Shown: one piece after another, positions 52,898 to 62,050 of the stretch | Position numbering within the stretch: position 1 is the stretch's first letter | How the letters are laid out: each line of letters begins with the position of its first letter | Assembly: GCA_902767775.1 (NCBI GenBank) | Contig: CACXIP010000015.1 | Span: forward strand, 38,931-102,930 | Length of the DNA: 64,000 bases | From: an uncultured Prevotellaceae bacterium | Lineage (GTDB): Bacteria > Bacteroidota > Bacteroidia > Bacteroidales > Bacteroidaceae | Direction of reading: 5' to 3' | Position numbers and translations under genes: made by a program | The notes under the pieces: model-generated | Database searches by the model: none | Told to the model about the DNA's origin: nothing | The model's input: only the letters and a program-made list of their open reading frames with translations

Positions 52898-55021
52898 TTA
52901 CTTCACCATTTTTTTGCCGTTTTGGATGTAGATGCCGTGGGAAGTGGGATGTTCTACTCTTCGGCCTTGCAGGTCATAAATGATAGCAGGGACGACAGTT
53001 CCGTCATCGTCGGTTGAGATGTTGCTGATGGCTGTTGGAGTAGCGGGGAATTTGATGGTCGTGTATGCAATCTCTATCTTGGGCGAGGTTTCTTCATAGA
53101 GTACAAGCATGTAGTTGCCTTCCTTCCATGGCTCTATGACGTATGTGAGGTCGCTGACTTCTTTCTCCCGCAAATAGGCACCTGTCTGAAGTGGCTTGAT
53201 ATAGGTTTCATACTCGGCATCGCCATAAACGAGTGATTCGTATGCATACTCTGGATTATCGTCGCCGATGAAGAATGGCCGCATGAGCAGTGTACCTCTA
53301 TATTCGCTGCCTTTGTTGAAGACATGCAGTGTGACCGCACTGCCAGTTTTGAGCGTTCCTTTTCCGCGTACCACTTCGCAGCCCTTGATGTCTAAATCGG
53401 GAATCTGGTTGGGCAGTATGAATACTTTTCCTTCGTTCTCCATGAGTCTAAAAAACATGCTCTCGTTGCCGATGGTAATCCATGGTCCATAGGTGCCGTC
53501 TTCTTTCTCTAATCTCACACGTATGTAGATATTGCGAACGCCATCCGTGCCTGTGGGTTTGGGCTTGATTTCGTCGCCAAAATTGTATTCATAACCAAAT
53601 TTGTATGTGTCTTTATAGGTCGATGTAAGCTTTTCCCAGGTGCCGTCGTTTTTCTTGGAAAAGAGTGCTGATTGGAGAACGATAGAATTGAAGCGTCTGT
53701 CCGATACTGTAACTTTAGTGTAGAGAGAAAAGGTACCATCGTCCGTAATTTTATAGATGAAGTAGGGCGACGAAGGTACCAGTATTGGTTCGTTGCTATA
53801 GTCGGTTATAAGCGTTTCAGCGGGCTTAATGCCAATGATGGCATTTTGATCGATAGTGAATCCTGCCCCACTCTGGTTGGCGTCTGCGCGTGAGGCTTCT
53901 TGATAGTCGAGCACGGAGAGTGAGAAGTAACTGTTTGCAACCCCATTCCATCCCCAGTTGATGTGGAATCGTCCCTGCCCGTCGTATCCGTCGCACACAA
54001 AGGCATGGCCGCCAATGTCGGCAGTACCTGCGTAGAAAACAGGCCGTCCTTGTGCCACCTCGTTGTAGATTAAATCCTCCCACTCGTCAATGCCGTAATC
54101 ATATCGGCTCACTAAGCGTGTGGTCTTGTCGTAGCCGAAATAGCGTATCAGTGCATTGGGCACCATCTGGCTCTCAGAAAGCGATACGGCAGTACTATAT
54201 CTCATTTGCAAGCTTTGGCCGCAATAGCGCATCAGTTGGCCGACGGCCTTGGTCTGTTCGGATGTGACGTCAGCAAGTAAGTGACGATTGCCTTCGTCGT
54301 CAGGTTCTGTCAAATAATTGTCACGCATGTTAGCCCAGTCGAAGGTGGTAGGCTGGAGTGCGTCGAGCGAGAAGGTCTCGCTCACCGATTCCTGCATGTT
54401 GTTCACAATGTAAGTGTATGCGGGAATTTCAGGTACTTGTTGCTTAGGCCACTTGTGGTAGTTCATGATGAGTGCCATGGCAGTTGCCCCACATCCTGTA
54501 AGTGTCTTTTGGTTATGATATTTTTTTATAAAGCCATCGTAAGTAGGCGTATAGTAGTCGTAACCCATATCCTGTCCCCAGACAGCAGTGATCAGAGGGG
54601 CTATGGCGGCACGCTTTGATGGAGCTTTTGACTTGATGTGCACGTCGTCTGACTTGATTGGTGCATTAGCGCTTAGGTTCAGGATGCAACGGCTGTAGGC
54701 ACAGAGCACGGCGCGCATGTTTTCGGGAATAGTCTGCCAGTCAATGGTGCCCTCGCCATAGCCCAACACGGGGATGGCGCGCTCATCGCCGCTGGCTACG
54801 ACAAAACCCTCTCCGTCGACGTTAAAGATGTAGAGACCCTCCAGGTTGGTGTCGACCACCGTCAGATTTGCTCTCTTGGCAATCCGTCGCATACCGTTGT
54901 TTGCGTGTGCCGATTGTAAGAACTCTTTTGAACGGTTCATTGCCTCTTCGAGGCTGATAGGTTGAGCCATGGCCGTGATTGCGGCCGATAAAATCAGAAT
55001 AAGAGTAAAAATTTTTCTCAT
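52898..55021 (-). CDS. Secreted C10-family cysteine protease (streptopain/interpain-like)
   Basis: 707 residues. Signal peptide MRKIFTLILILSAAITAMA, then a Spi-type inhibitory prodomain (about 20-140). The catalytic domain has Cys177 in TLTGCGATAMALIMNYHKWP and His339 in DIGGHAFVCDGYDGQGRFHINWGWNG. Residues about 400-680 form beta-rich C-terminal domains. The end reads YDLQGRRVEHPTSHGIYIQN, a type-IX-secretion-like tail. Interpain A of Prevotella intermedia and streptopain are family members that degrade host proteins. It is monocistronic with a leader of about 120 bases. Confidence 0.92.
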   Translation of the reverse strand: MRKIFTLILILSAAITAMAQPISLEEAMNRSKEFLQSAHANNGMRRIAKRANLTVVDTNLEGLYIFNVDGEGFVVASGDERAIPVLGYGEGTIDWQTIPENMRAVLCAYSRCILNLSANAPIKSDDVHIKSKAPSKRAAIAPLITAVWGQDMGYDYYTPTYDGFIKKYHNQKTLTGCGATAMALIMNYHKWPKQQVPEIPAYTYIVNNMQESVSETFSLDALQPTTFDWANMRDNYLTEPDDEGNRHLLADVTSEQTKAVGQLMRYCGQSLQMRYSTAVSLSESQMVPNALIRYFGYDKTTRLVSRYDYGIDEWEDLIYNEVAQGRPVFYAGTADIGGHAFVCDGYDGQGRFHINWGWNGVANSYFSLSVLDYQEASRADANQSGAGFTIDQNAIIGIKPAETLITDYSNEPILVPSSPYFIYKITDDGTFSLYTKVTVSDRRFNSIVLQSALFSKKNDGTWEKLTSTYKDTYKFGYEYNFGDEIKPKPTGTDGVRNIYIRVRLEKEDGTYGPWITIGNESMFFRLMENEGKVFILPNQIPDLDIKGCEVVRGKGTLKTGSAVTLHVFNKGSEYRGTLLMRPFFIGDDNPEYAYESLVYGDAEYETYIKPLQTGAYLREKEVSDLTYVIEPWKEGNYMLVLYEETSPKIEIAYTTIKFPATPTAISNISTDDDGTVVPAIIYDLQGRRVEHPTSHGIYIQNGKKMVK

Positions 55022-55143
55022 CTTTCTATGTTTGTTTAAATGATTAGCTAATAGTTGTAGTTTCTCTTAATATTGGAATTTCCAAGAGTTGAATCACTTT
55101 AGGGGCGTAAAGTGTGCCAACCAAGAGACACCCTTTTAGTCTG

Positions 55144-55151
55144 CAAAAATA
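55144..55151 (-). promoter_or_regulatory. -7 promoter element for the C10 protease
   Basis: Minus-strand TATTTTTG followed by GCAG, about 120 bases from the ATG. Confidence 0.55.
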
Positions 55152-55624
55152 CTATTATTTTGTGAAACAGCTTTGGAAAATAAGAAAAATTCAAGTACAA
55201 CATCCCCCAAAAGAGGGGGTGTCAAATATAATGAACGACTTGAGAAAAGAACGCCGTGAGCCGAATGGAGCTCTCCTCCCAAGGCGTGGGGATGGAATTA
55301 TTTTACTGAAAAACAAGAAGTTACATACCCAACCCCTGCCCCTCCACTTCATGGGAGGGGAGTTGCTGGCGCACAAGGTTTTTCCTTTTTGGCACACCTT
55401 GATATCAATCAACACGTAATTGGAAAAAACACTTTATGGCTTCGTTATGGGTATTTTTGTTGTTATTGCATTAACTTCGCACTCCGAATTCTATCTCACA
55501 ACAAAAAAAAATGAACCATTTGAGTAAGCGAGAGTAAAAAAAATTCATTCATTTTGCCGAGCGTGAGAATGGTCGGATAAAATCCAAGGAAAAATGAAAA
55601 AAGTTGGCGATTCCGTAAAAAAAC

Positions 55625-55642
55625 GAGGTGTCTGAGGTGTCT
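55625..55642 (+). promoter_or_regulatory. Tandem GAGGTGTCT upstream of the ECF sigma gene
   Basis: Two perfect 9-base copies head to tail, followed by TATAGTTAG, 48 bases before the ATG. No TAnnTTTG element is seen here, so this could be an alternative, possibly autoregulated, ECF-type promoter. This is an inference. Confidence 0.35.
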
Positions 55643-55689
55643 TATAGTTAGACGTGCCCCATACGGGGTGCAAATTTAGATTGAATGAT

Positions 55690-56226
55690 ATGCTTGAACA
55701 GAGATATATAGAACAGCTTTTCCGCCAAAACTACAGCAAGATGATTCATCTGGCCAGGGTCTTGCTGGGCAATGACGGAGAGGCAGATGATGTGGTGCAG
55801 GACATCTTCCTGCGAATTGCCGACAGCAATCGTTGGAGGGGATTTGAAATCCCCGACACAGAGGCTGCGGATTTCAAATCCGCATCAGCAAGAAAGAGCG
55901 ACAATTATCTATTGGTCGCCGTGCGCAATGCCTGCCTGAACAGGATACGACAAAAACATTTGCATGAGAAAGTGAGGAACTTACTACCGATGGATACAGA
56001 CGCCGACTTCCAGCCCATCGAAAAACAGCAGGAAAGGCTCGAAGACATTGCGGCTTTCGTGGACGAGCAAATGGGGGAACCGCACCGCAGCATCTTCCAT
56101 CTCCGTTTCGATGAGGATCTGACCATCGCAGACATCGCCCGTCGGCTTGGCATGAACCCGAACACCACCTATAAGTATCTCGCACAGTGTATGGAGCATA
56201 TCAGACAACACTTCAACATCCATTAA
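55690..56226 (+). CDS. ECF-type RNA polymerase sigma factor
   Basis: 178 residues from the ATG at 55690; an earlier frame start adds an unrelated leader. Region 2 is RQNYSKMIHLARVLLGNDGEADDVVQDIFLRIADSN (1-47), continuing as NYLLVAVRNACLNRIRQKH; region 4 is PHRSIFHLRFDEDLTIADIARRLGMNPNTTYKYLAQCMEHIRQHF. Between the two parts of region 2, residues 50-65 (WRGFEIP to SAS) are encoded by two palindromes and look inserted. It heads the operon with the anti-sigma gene, whose ATG begins 1 base after its stop. It probably controls the receptor genes downstream. Confidence 0.88.
   Translation: MLEQRYIEQLFRQNYSKMIHLARVLLGNDGEADDVVQDIFLRIADSNRWRGFEIPDTEAADFKSASARKSDNYLLVAVRNACLNRIRQKHLHEKVRNLLPMDTDADFQPIEKQQERLEDIAAFVDEQMGEPHRSIFHLRFDEDLTIADIARRLGMNPNTTYKYLAQCMEHIRQHFNIH
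55838..55884. repeat. REP-like palindrome pair inside the sigma-factor gene
   Basis: GGGGATTTGAAATCCCC (55838-55854) and, 11 bases on, TGCGGATTTCAAATCCGCA (55866-55884). Both are perfect palindromes around one central base, sharing the core GGATTT-x-AAATCC with opposite centres. They are in frame within the coding sequence. Confidence 0.92.
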
Positions 56227-56227
56227 A

Positions 56228-56911
56228 ATGACAACGACTATGGAAACGACCAACGAAAACATCCGCCAACTACTGGAAATGCTTGACCACCCCGAGGCAT
56301 ACACCGAGCAGGAAATCCGCGACATCATCAACCGTGATGAGGATACACGCGAGACCTACCGCCTGATGGTGGAGGCCAAGCGCAGCAGCAGAAACCGTCA
56401 AGACGAAACTCCCGTCGATGTGGATGATGCCTGGCAGCGGTTTGCGGAGCAAAATAAAATTCAAACCTCAATTCTCAATTCTCAAATCAAAAAGGTGGCC
56501 GCATCCTTTATCGGTTTGCTGATAGTATCAGGCATCGCTTTTGCCGCTATCCACATCGTGCGGCACTACGTCGGAGGAGATATGCCAACTCCACCACAAG
56601 AGACACAGATTGTAGAAGCGAATCAACAAGTTGCTCTTGATGACACCGTCAAAGTGGCAACGACAGACACCATTGCACCAAAGGCCACCATGGAACCCGT
56701 TGTCTTCGACAATGTTCCATTAGAGGAGATGCTGCCAAAGATTGCCGCCCACTACGAAACCACGGTCACCTTCGCCAACGACAAGGCCCGACAACTCCGC
56801 TTCCGCTTCGTGTGGAATCCGCAGCAGGACATCGACCAAGTGGTCAGTGACCTCAACCAGTTCGAGAGCTTGACTGTCACATTAGTGCACAACCAAATCA
56901 CCGTAGAGTAG
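56228..56911 (+). CDS. Membrane anti-sigma factor with DUF4974-like periplasmic domain
   Basis: 227 residues. A cytoplasmic N-terminus (1-75, MLDHPEAYTEQEIRDIINRDEDTRETYRLMVEAKR), one transmembrane helix (VAASFIGLLIVSGIAFAAIHIV, about 88-109) and a periplasmic part. That part ends in an STN/DUF4974-type fold (VVFDNVPLEEMLPKIAAHYETTVTFAND...). Family members hold an ECF sigma factor until a TonB-receptor signals. The recognised FecR beta-domain is largely lacking, so it is a short version. A CTCAATT repeat is read in frame just before the helix. A second ATG four codons in is an alternative start. Confidence 0.85.
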   Translation: MTTTMETTNENIRQLLEMLDHPEAYTEQEIRDIINRDEDTRETYRLMVEAKRSSRNRQDETPVDVDDAWQRFAEQNKIQTSILNSQIKKVAASFIGLLIVSGIAFAAIHIVRHYVGGDMPTPPQETQIVEANQQVALDDTVKVATTDTIAPKATMEPVVFDNVPLEEMLPKIAAHYETTVTFANDKARQLRFRFVWNPQQDIDQVVSDLNQFESLTVTLVHNQITVE

Positions 56912-56920
56912 CCTGCCGCC

Positions 56921-59431
56921 ATGAAAAGAACCATCACGCTCATCATGCTGTCTCTGCTACTAAGGGTCAACATGCAGGCTCAACACATCACACATTCATA
57001 CAACAATGTGTCGCTATCTGATGCCCTCAGCCAACTCGCTGAGCAGCAGACCGACTACACCATCATGTTCCTCTACAACGAACTGGAGGACTTCCGCATC
57101 ACCACGACCATCCACCGCAAAACACTGCCCGAAGCCATCCGGCAGATGATAGGCTTCTATCCCATCCGCGTCACGACAAGCAATGACGAGGGCGGAAAGA
57201 AAATTTTCGTGGAGTGTGTGCAGAAAGCCGACACACGCTACAAAGGCACCATCATTGACGAGCAAGGTCAGCCCGTAGCCTACGCCAACATCGCCCTGCT
57301 CTCGCCCCGAGACTCCACACTGATTGCCGGCGGTGTGTCCAACGAAAGCGGCTATTTCGTCATTCCCTGTGAACAGAGACCCGTTCTTGCCCGCATTTCC
57401 TTCATCGGTTACAAGACTAGCTATGTGATGCTTGATTCAAAAAATGTCGGTTATATCAAACTCAAACTTGAAACCATCATGCTGAACGGTGTGAAGGTGA
57501 CAGGCGAACGTATCTTATCGGGAACTGAAAACGGCCATCTTGTTTACAACATACCGATGCTCCTGCAAGTTTATCCCGCCGACAATGCCTTTGATGCACT
57601 GACTAACATTCCGGGAGTAAGTGAGATGAATGGCAATATCACATTCTCTGGGCAGTCCGTGACGCTCATCATCAATGGCAAGCCAACCACACTAAGTTCG
57701 GACAAGGTGGTGGAAAGGCTGAAACAGATGCCTGCCGCCATGTTGGCCAAGGCCGAGGTGATGCCTTCGGCTCCAGCCAAATACCATGTAAGAGGCATGG
57801 CCATCAACATCATGACGAAAGACTTTACGGGAACCAACCAAGTATCAGGACAAATGATGTGGGGTTGGCGGCAAAACAAGTATGGTACGGGATACTGGGG
57901 TCCCAGTGTCATCTACAACCACGGAAAACTGAGCCTTGACCTGTCATATACCTACACCAATGGCACGGGTTACGGACAGGTGGAGCGTGAAGCGAACCAT
58001 CCCCTCAACGGTCAGCGCGTGGCATACAGCGACAAGACCCGCAACCGCAGCGACGGCATGGACCACGAATACCGAATCGGTATGGACTATGCCATTGCCG
58101 ATGACCACAGCCTGAGCTTAGCCTACACGGGACAATGGAACTCCACCCGCTCCACCAATACCACGACGGGCACGGCGCAATCCTCTCAGCACTCTCGCCA
58201 GCACACTTATCTGCACAACGTTGATGTCTCATACACGGCTCCGTTCGGTCTGCAACTCGGTGTCTCCTATACCAACTATCAGGAACCCCGCACACAGAAC
58301 CTTGACGGCGAGTTGTACGACATCAGCCGCAACCTCTCCGTCGATAGTCGTCAGAAAGTGAGCAAATGGCTCTTTACTGCCGACCAGACTCACTCGCTGC
58401 CGAAAGGTTGGGAACTGAGTTATGGCGGCAAGGCACAATTCTCCAATAACAATAGTTATCAGACCACGCTCGACGCCAAGCAGCAACCCCTGCCCGATGC
58501 CTCCTCACACGTTGACTACGACGAGCGCATCCTCAACGCCTACGCGCAGATAGGCAAGTCATTGAACCTTGAAGCCTCACTTACAGCCGAGCAATATCAC
58601 GCAACCAAATGGAACGAATGGCGCATCTATCCTCAATTCAATGCCATGTGGAACATCAATGCCAAGAACATGCTCAACCTCGCGTTCAGCAGCGAGGCCG
58701 TCTATCCCTCCTATTGGAGCACGATGAGCAGCATCTACTACACCTCGGCCTACAGTGAGATATGGGGCAATCCCGACCTGAAGCCCATGTCGAAATACGA
58801 CATCAACCTGATGTGGCAACTCAACCGCAAGTACACCTTCACCGCCTTTGCCATGCTGGAACCCGACTACTTCGTGCAGATGGCCTATCAGCCCTCCGAC
58901 CGCATGGCCGTTGTGATGAAGGAGACCAACTTCGACTATTCCAACTACTTCGGCCTGCAAGCATCGGCGCAGTTCCGTGTTAGCAGTTGGCTCAACGGCA
59001 ACGTCATGGCCACCGCCCTCTATCGCCACGACAAGACCAATTTCTTCGACCTGCCCATCGACCGCACTTGTCTCTCTGGCATCCTCGGCGGCATGGCCGT
59101 CGCCCGACTGTCGCAAAAGCATAACATACAGTTCACCCTCAATCCATTCTTCCAGACCAAGGCCATCCAGGGACTTTACGACATCGACCCCTTCCTGCGG
59201 CTCAATGCCACCCTCCGCTACACCACCGAGAATGGGAAATGGACTCTCGTGGCCAAGGGTGAAAATATCCTGAATGCCCACATCGACACCCACTCCACGT
59301 TAGTCAATCAAGACTACACCATGCGTGTCTGGATGCCCTACACGAACTATTCCCTCACCGCCATTTACCGCCTCGGCAACTTCAAGGAGAAGAAAAAGAA
59401 AGAGGTTGATACATCACGAATGGGATATTGA
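56921..59431 (+). CDS. TonB-receptor-like outer-membrane protein with N-terminal STN domain, copy 1
   Basis: 836 residues. Signal peptide (MKRTITLIMLSLLLRVNMQA), STN/secretin-type signalling domain (about 22-95: HITHSYNNVSLSDALSQLAEQQTDYTIMFLYNELED), CarboxypepD_reg-like domain (RYKGTIIDEQGQPVAYANIALLSPRDSTLIAGG, about 105-190), then a plug-like part (VSEMNGNITFSGQSVTLIINGKPTTL) and a barrel. The usual TonB-box plug is shortened, as in the 'outer membrane beta-barrel' subfamily. It lies 9 bases after the anti-sigma gene, so the STN domain probably signals to it. Ligand unknown. Confidence 0.83.
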   Translation: MKRTITLIMLSLLLRVNMQAQHITHSYNNVSLSDALSQLAEQQTDYTIMFLYNELEDFRITTTIHRKTLPEAIRQMIGFYPIRVTTSNDEGGKKIFVECVQKADTRYKGTIIDEQGQPVAYANIALLSPRDSTLIAGGVSNESGYFVIPCEQRPVLARISFIGYKTSYVMLDSKNVGYIKLKLETIMLNGVKVTGERILSGTENGHLVYNIPMLLQVYPADNAFDALTNIPGVSEMNGNITFSGQSVTLIINGKPTTLSSDKVVERLKQMPAAMLAKAEVMPSAPAKYHVRGMAINIMTKDFTGTNQVSGQMMWGWRQNKYGTGYWGPSVIYNHGKLSLDLSYTYTNGTGYGQVEREANHPLNGQRVAYSDKTRNRSDGMDHEYRIGMDYAIADDHSLSLAYTGQWNSTRSTNTTTGTAQSSQHSRQHTYLHNVDVSYTAPFGLQLGVSYTNYQEPRTQNLDGELYDISRNLSVDSRQKVSKWLFTADQTHSLPKGWELSYGGKAQFSNNNSYQTTLDAKQQPLPDASSHVDYDERILNAYAQIGKSLNLEASLTAEQYHATKWNEWRIYPQFNAMWNINAKNMLNLAFSSEAVYPSYWSTMSSIYYTSAYSEIWGNPDLKPMSKYDINLMWQLNRKYTFTAFAMLEPDYFVQMAYQPSDRMAVVMKETNFDYSNYFGLQASAQFRVSSWLNGNVMATALYRHDKTNFFDLPIDRTCLSGILGGMAVARLSQKHNIQFTLNPFFQTKAIQGLYDIDPFLRLNATLRYTTENGKWTLVAKGENILNAHIDTHSTLVNQDYTMRVWMPYTNYSLTAIYRLGNFKEKKKKEVDTSRMGY

Positions 59432-59443
59432 ATCAAAAGAAAG

Positions 59444-62050
59444 ATGAAAAGACTCATTTGCCTCATATATTTTACATGCATTGTGATAGTTGTGCAGGCC
59501 CAGCGCATCACACATTCATACAACAATGTATCGCTCTCTGATGCCCTCAACCAACTCGCTGAGCAGCAGACCGACTATACCATCATGTTTCTCTACAACG
59601 AACTGGAGGACTTCCGCATCACCACGAACATCCACCGCAAGACATTGCCTGAAGCCATCCGACAGATGATAGGATTCTATCCCATCCGCGTCACGACAAG
59701 CAAAGACGAAGGTGTTAAGAAGATTTTCGTGGAGTGTACCCACAAGACCGACCGCCACCTGACGGGTACCATCATCGACGAACAAGGTCTGCCCGTGGCT
59801 TACGCCAATATCGCCGTCCTCAATCCTACCGACTCCACCCTACTTGGTGGCGGAGTATCGAATGAGAGTGGATATTTCGCCATTCCCTACGAGCAATCAA
59901 TTGTCCTTGCACGCATCTCATATGTTGGTTACAAGACCATCTACAAAATATGTGAACAGCCAGAAATAGGAACCATCAGGATGCAGCCCGAGGACTATAC
60001 ACTGAAAAATGTGACGGTGAAAGGCTACAAACCGACAATGAAGATGATTTCAGGAGGCATGGAGATAGATGTGGAGAATACGCTATTGGCTGATGCCGGA
60101 TCCGGACTGGACGTGCTCTCACAACTGCCCCGTGTCAATGTCACAGCCAATGGGTCTGTGGAAGTATTCGGTAAAGGCAGGCCTGAGATATACATCAATG
60201 GCAAGAAGATGCGCAACAAGGGAGAACTGGAACAACTGTCATCGAAAGACATCAAGTCGGTGGAGGTCATCACCATGCCAGGCGCAAAATATGATGCACA
60301 ACTTGGTTCCGTCATTCGCATCAACACCATCAAGCGACTGGGCGACGGGTTCAGTCTCTACAGCATGGCGAGAGGAACTTACTTTCATGAATTTGGCAAT
60401 GCAGCAGGCGTGTCAATGACCTACAGGAAGAGCGGACTGGAAATGAACTTCTATCCCTATTTCGTCAACAACTACATTGGAGAGGATAATCACTTCAGCA
60501 GCACACTGCATATGAATGACCATGACACGAAGACCATGCAACATGGATTGTTCACAGACCGAACGCAATCATTCGTACCCGACTTCAAAATCAGTTATGA
60601 ATTCGATGCCAACCATTCTATCGGAGCCTCCTACAGATACCAAAAAACAGTAAAGTATAACGGTAAGCAAACTTCTGACTATACCGTTTATTACGACGAC
60701 AAGGAGCAAGGCACAGTGAAGTCGAGCGACACACGCGACTGGGATGTGGCCTATCACAATGCCAATGCTTATTATACAGGTAAAGTGGGCAATTGGGGAC
60801 TCAATGCCGATGGCTCGTTTGTGCATACAATTGTAGATAGAGGCCAACTCATCCGAGAGAGCAGCCAGGAGTACGACAGCCGCATTATCCATACCAGTTC
60901 CACCCAAGACAGCCGTCTGTATGCCGGCAAACTGATTGCAGCCGGCAAACTTCCGCATGGGGAACTCTCATTCGGAACAGAATTGACCTATTCACATGTG
61001 AATGCCGACAACCATAATCCAGAAGGTTATATTGCCGAGTCGGACAACGAAATCAAGGAACACAATTATGCGGGCTTCGCATCATACAACCAGCAGTTCG
61101 GACATTGGTCATTAGAGGCTGGAGTACGCTATGAATACGTACACTCCGACTACTATAACTATGGCATGCTGGACAATGATATCAGCCGTCGCTACAGTGG
61201 ATTATACCCCAATCTCTCAGCGTCATGGAACAAAGACAAATGGGGCCTGCAGTTTGCCTATTCGAAGAAAACACGCCGACCAAGCTACGGCCAGTTACGC
61301 AGTTATCAGCAGTATGACAACCGCTATGTTTATGAGGGAGGCAATCCCGAACTACAGCCTGCCATCTACCACACGTTGGAGACCATGCTCAATTGGCAGT
61401 GGGTCAATTTCAGCCTCAGTTATCGGTATCAAAAAGACTTCATGCTGTGGAAGAACGACCTCTATGGCACGCAGGAAATAGCATATGCCACATTTATCAA
61501 CATTGACCATAAGCAAGAGGTTGTAGCATCACTCGTGATGCAGCCCAAATTCGGATGGTATCGTCCAGAACTAGAACTGGGCTATATCCATCAGTTCTTT
61601 GATGCCAAGAAATATGGTTATGTCACCAATCTGCGACGGCCGGCCATCACAGTTACCCTAAACAATAGATTTGTCATCGACAAATCCTGCTGGATTGGAC
61701 TGCGCGGACGCTACGTCTCATGTCATGACAACGTGTCGCAGGAAATAGATGGCTTTTGGACAGTCAGTGCACAAGCCTATAAGAGTTTCTTTAATGGGGC
61801 ACTTTCCTTTAATCTCACCATCAACGACATCTTCAACAACAACTTTGAGAAGTGGAAGATGCGTACACACAGCGTAGAAATCAGCAAGGATTGTAATAAT
61901 CACAGTATGACGCGCGGCATCAGCCTGCAAGTGACCTATAACTTCAATAAGGCACTGGTGCTGGTAATGAAGAAAAGAGCAGATTATAAACACTCTCTCG
62001 CTTTTGACGGGCAGTCGTCGGACATAGTGCCGACGCTGCCCTCATTTTAG
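59444..62050 (+). CDS. TonB-receptor-like outer-membrane protein with STN domain, copy 2
   Basis: 868 residues, same layout as copy 1 and 12 bases after it. The STN and carboxypeptidase-like domains are nearly identical to copy 1. From about residue 190 on, the plug (LPRVNVTANGSVEVFGKGRPEIYINGKKMRNKGELEQLSSKDIKSVEVITMPGAKYDAQLGSVIRI) and barrel are clearly different. The two may share one sigma/anti-sigma pathway but bind different ligands. The C-terminus (AFDGQSSDIVPTLPSF) ends in Phe, as outer-membrane barrels often do. Function inferred from layout. Confidence 0.83.
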   Translation: MKRLICLIYFTCIVIVVQAQRITHSYNNVSLSDALNQLAEQQTDYTIMFLYNELEDFRITTNIHRKTLPEAIRQMIGFYPIRVTTSKDEGVKKIFVECTHKTDRHLTGTIIDEQGLPVAYANIAVLNPTDSTLLGGGVSNESGYFAIPYEQSIVLARISYVGYKTIYKICEQPEIGTIRMQPEDYTLKNVTVKGYKPTMKMISGGMEIDVENTLLADAGSGLDVLSQLPRVNVTANGSVEVFGKGRPEIYINGKKMRNKGELEQLSSKDIKSVEVITMPGAKYDAQLGSVIRINTIKRLGDGFSLYSMARGTYFHEFGNAAGVSMTYRKSGLEMNFYPYFVNNYIGEDNHFSSTLHMNDHDTKTMQHGLFTDRTQSFVPDFKISYEFDANHSIGASYRYQKTVKYNGKQTSDYTVYYDDKEQGTVKSSDTRDWDVAYHNANAYYTGKVGNWGLNADGSFVHTIVDRGQLIRESSQEYDSRIIHTSSTQDSRLYAGKLIAAGKLPHGELSFGTELTYSHVNADNHNPEGYIAESDNEIKEHNYAGFASYNQQFGHWSLEAGVRYEYVHSDYYNYGMLDNDISRRYSGLYPNLSASWNKDKWGLQFAYSKKTRRPSYGQLRSYQQYDNRYVYEGGNPELQPAIYHTLETMLNWQWVNFSLSYRYQKDFMLWKNDLYGTQEIAYATFINIDHKQEVVASLVMQPKFGWYRPELELGYIHQFFDAKKYGYVTNLRRPAITVTLNNRFVIDKSCWIGLRGRYVSCHDNVSQEIDGFWTVSAQAYKSFFNGALSFNLTINDIFNNNFEKWKMRTHSVEISKDCNNHSMTRGISLQVTYNFNKALVLVMKKRADYKHSLAFDGQSSDIVPTLPSF

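Larger units (their letters stand above)
55022..55689. other. 668-base intergenic region with G/C-hairpin repeats and a sigma-gene leader
   Basis: The left end has the protease promoter. From 55200 to 55390 there is a mosaic of short G-run/C-run hairpins: CCCCC...GGGGG near 55204-55221 and CCCCTCC ACTTCATG GGAGGGG near 55340-55362. A plus-strand open frame of 101 codons runs through them but looks like translated repeat (RKERREPNGALLPRRGDG) and is not called. From 55520 to 55600 is AAGCGAGAG ... GCCGAGCGTGAGAA, a word pair that I think recurs in Bacteroidota intergenic DNA. A tandem GAGGTGTCT lies before the sigma gene. Confidence 0.5.

Noticed and set aside
55114-55419. 101-codon plus-strand frame before the sigma operon
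   Set aside because: It runs through G/C hairpin repeats and lacks any homology or promoter; the residues look like translated repeat.
58577-59293. Minus-strand 238-codon frame across the first receptor gene
   Set aside because: Antisense to a conserved barrel region; rich in Gly/Val/Glu/His without motifs.
56921-62050. SusC-type polysaccharide utilisation locus
   Set aside because: No SusD homologue or glycoside hydrolase accompanies either receptor; the two lipoproteins downstream are too small to be SusD.
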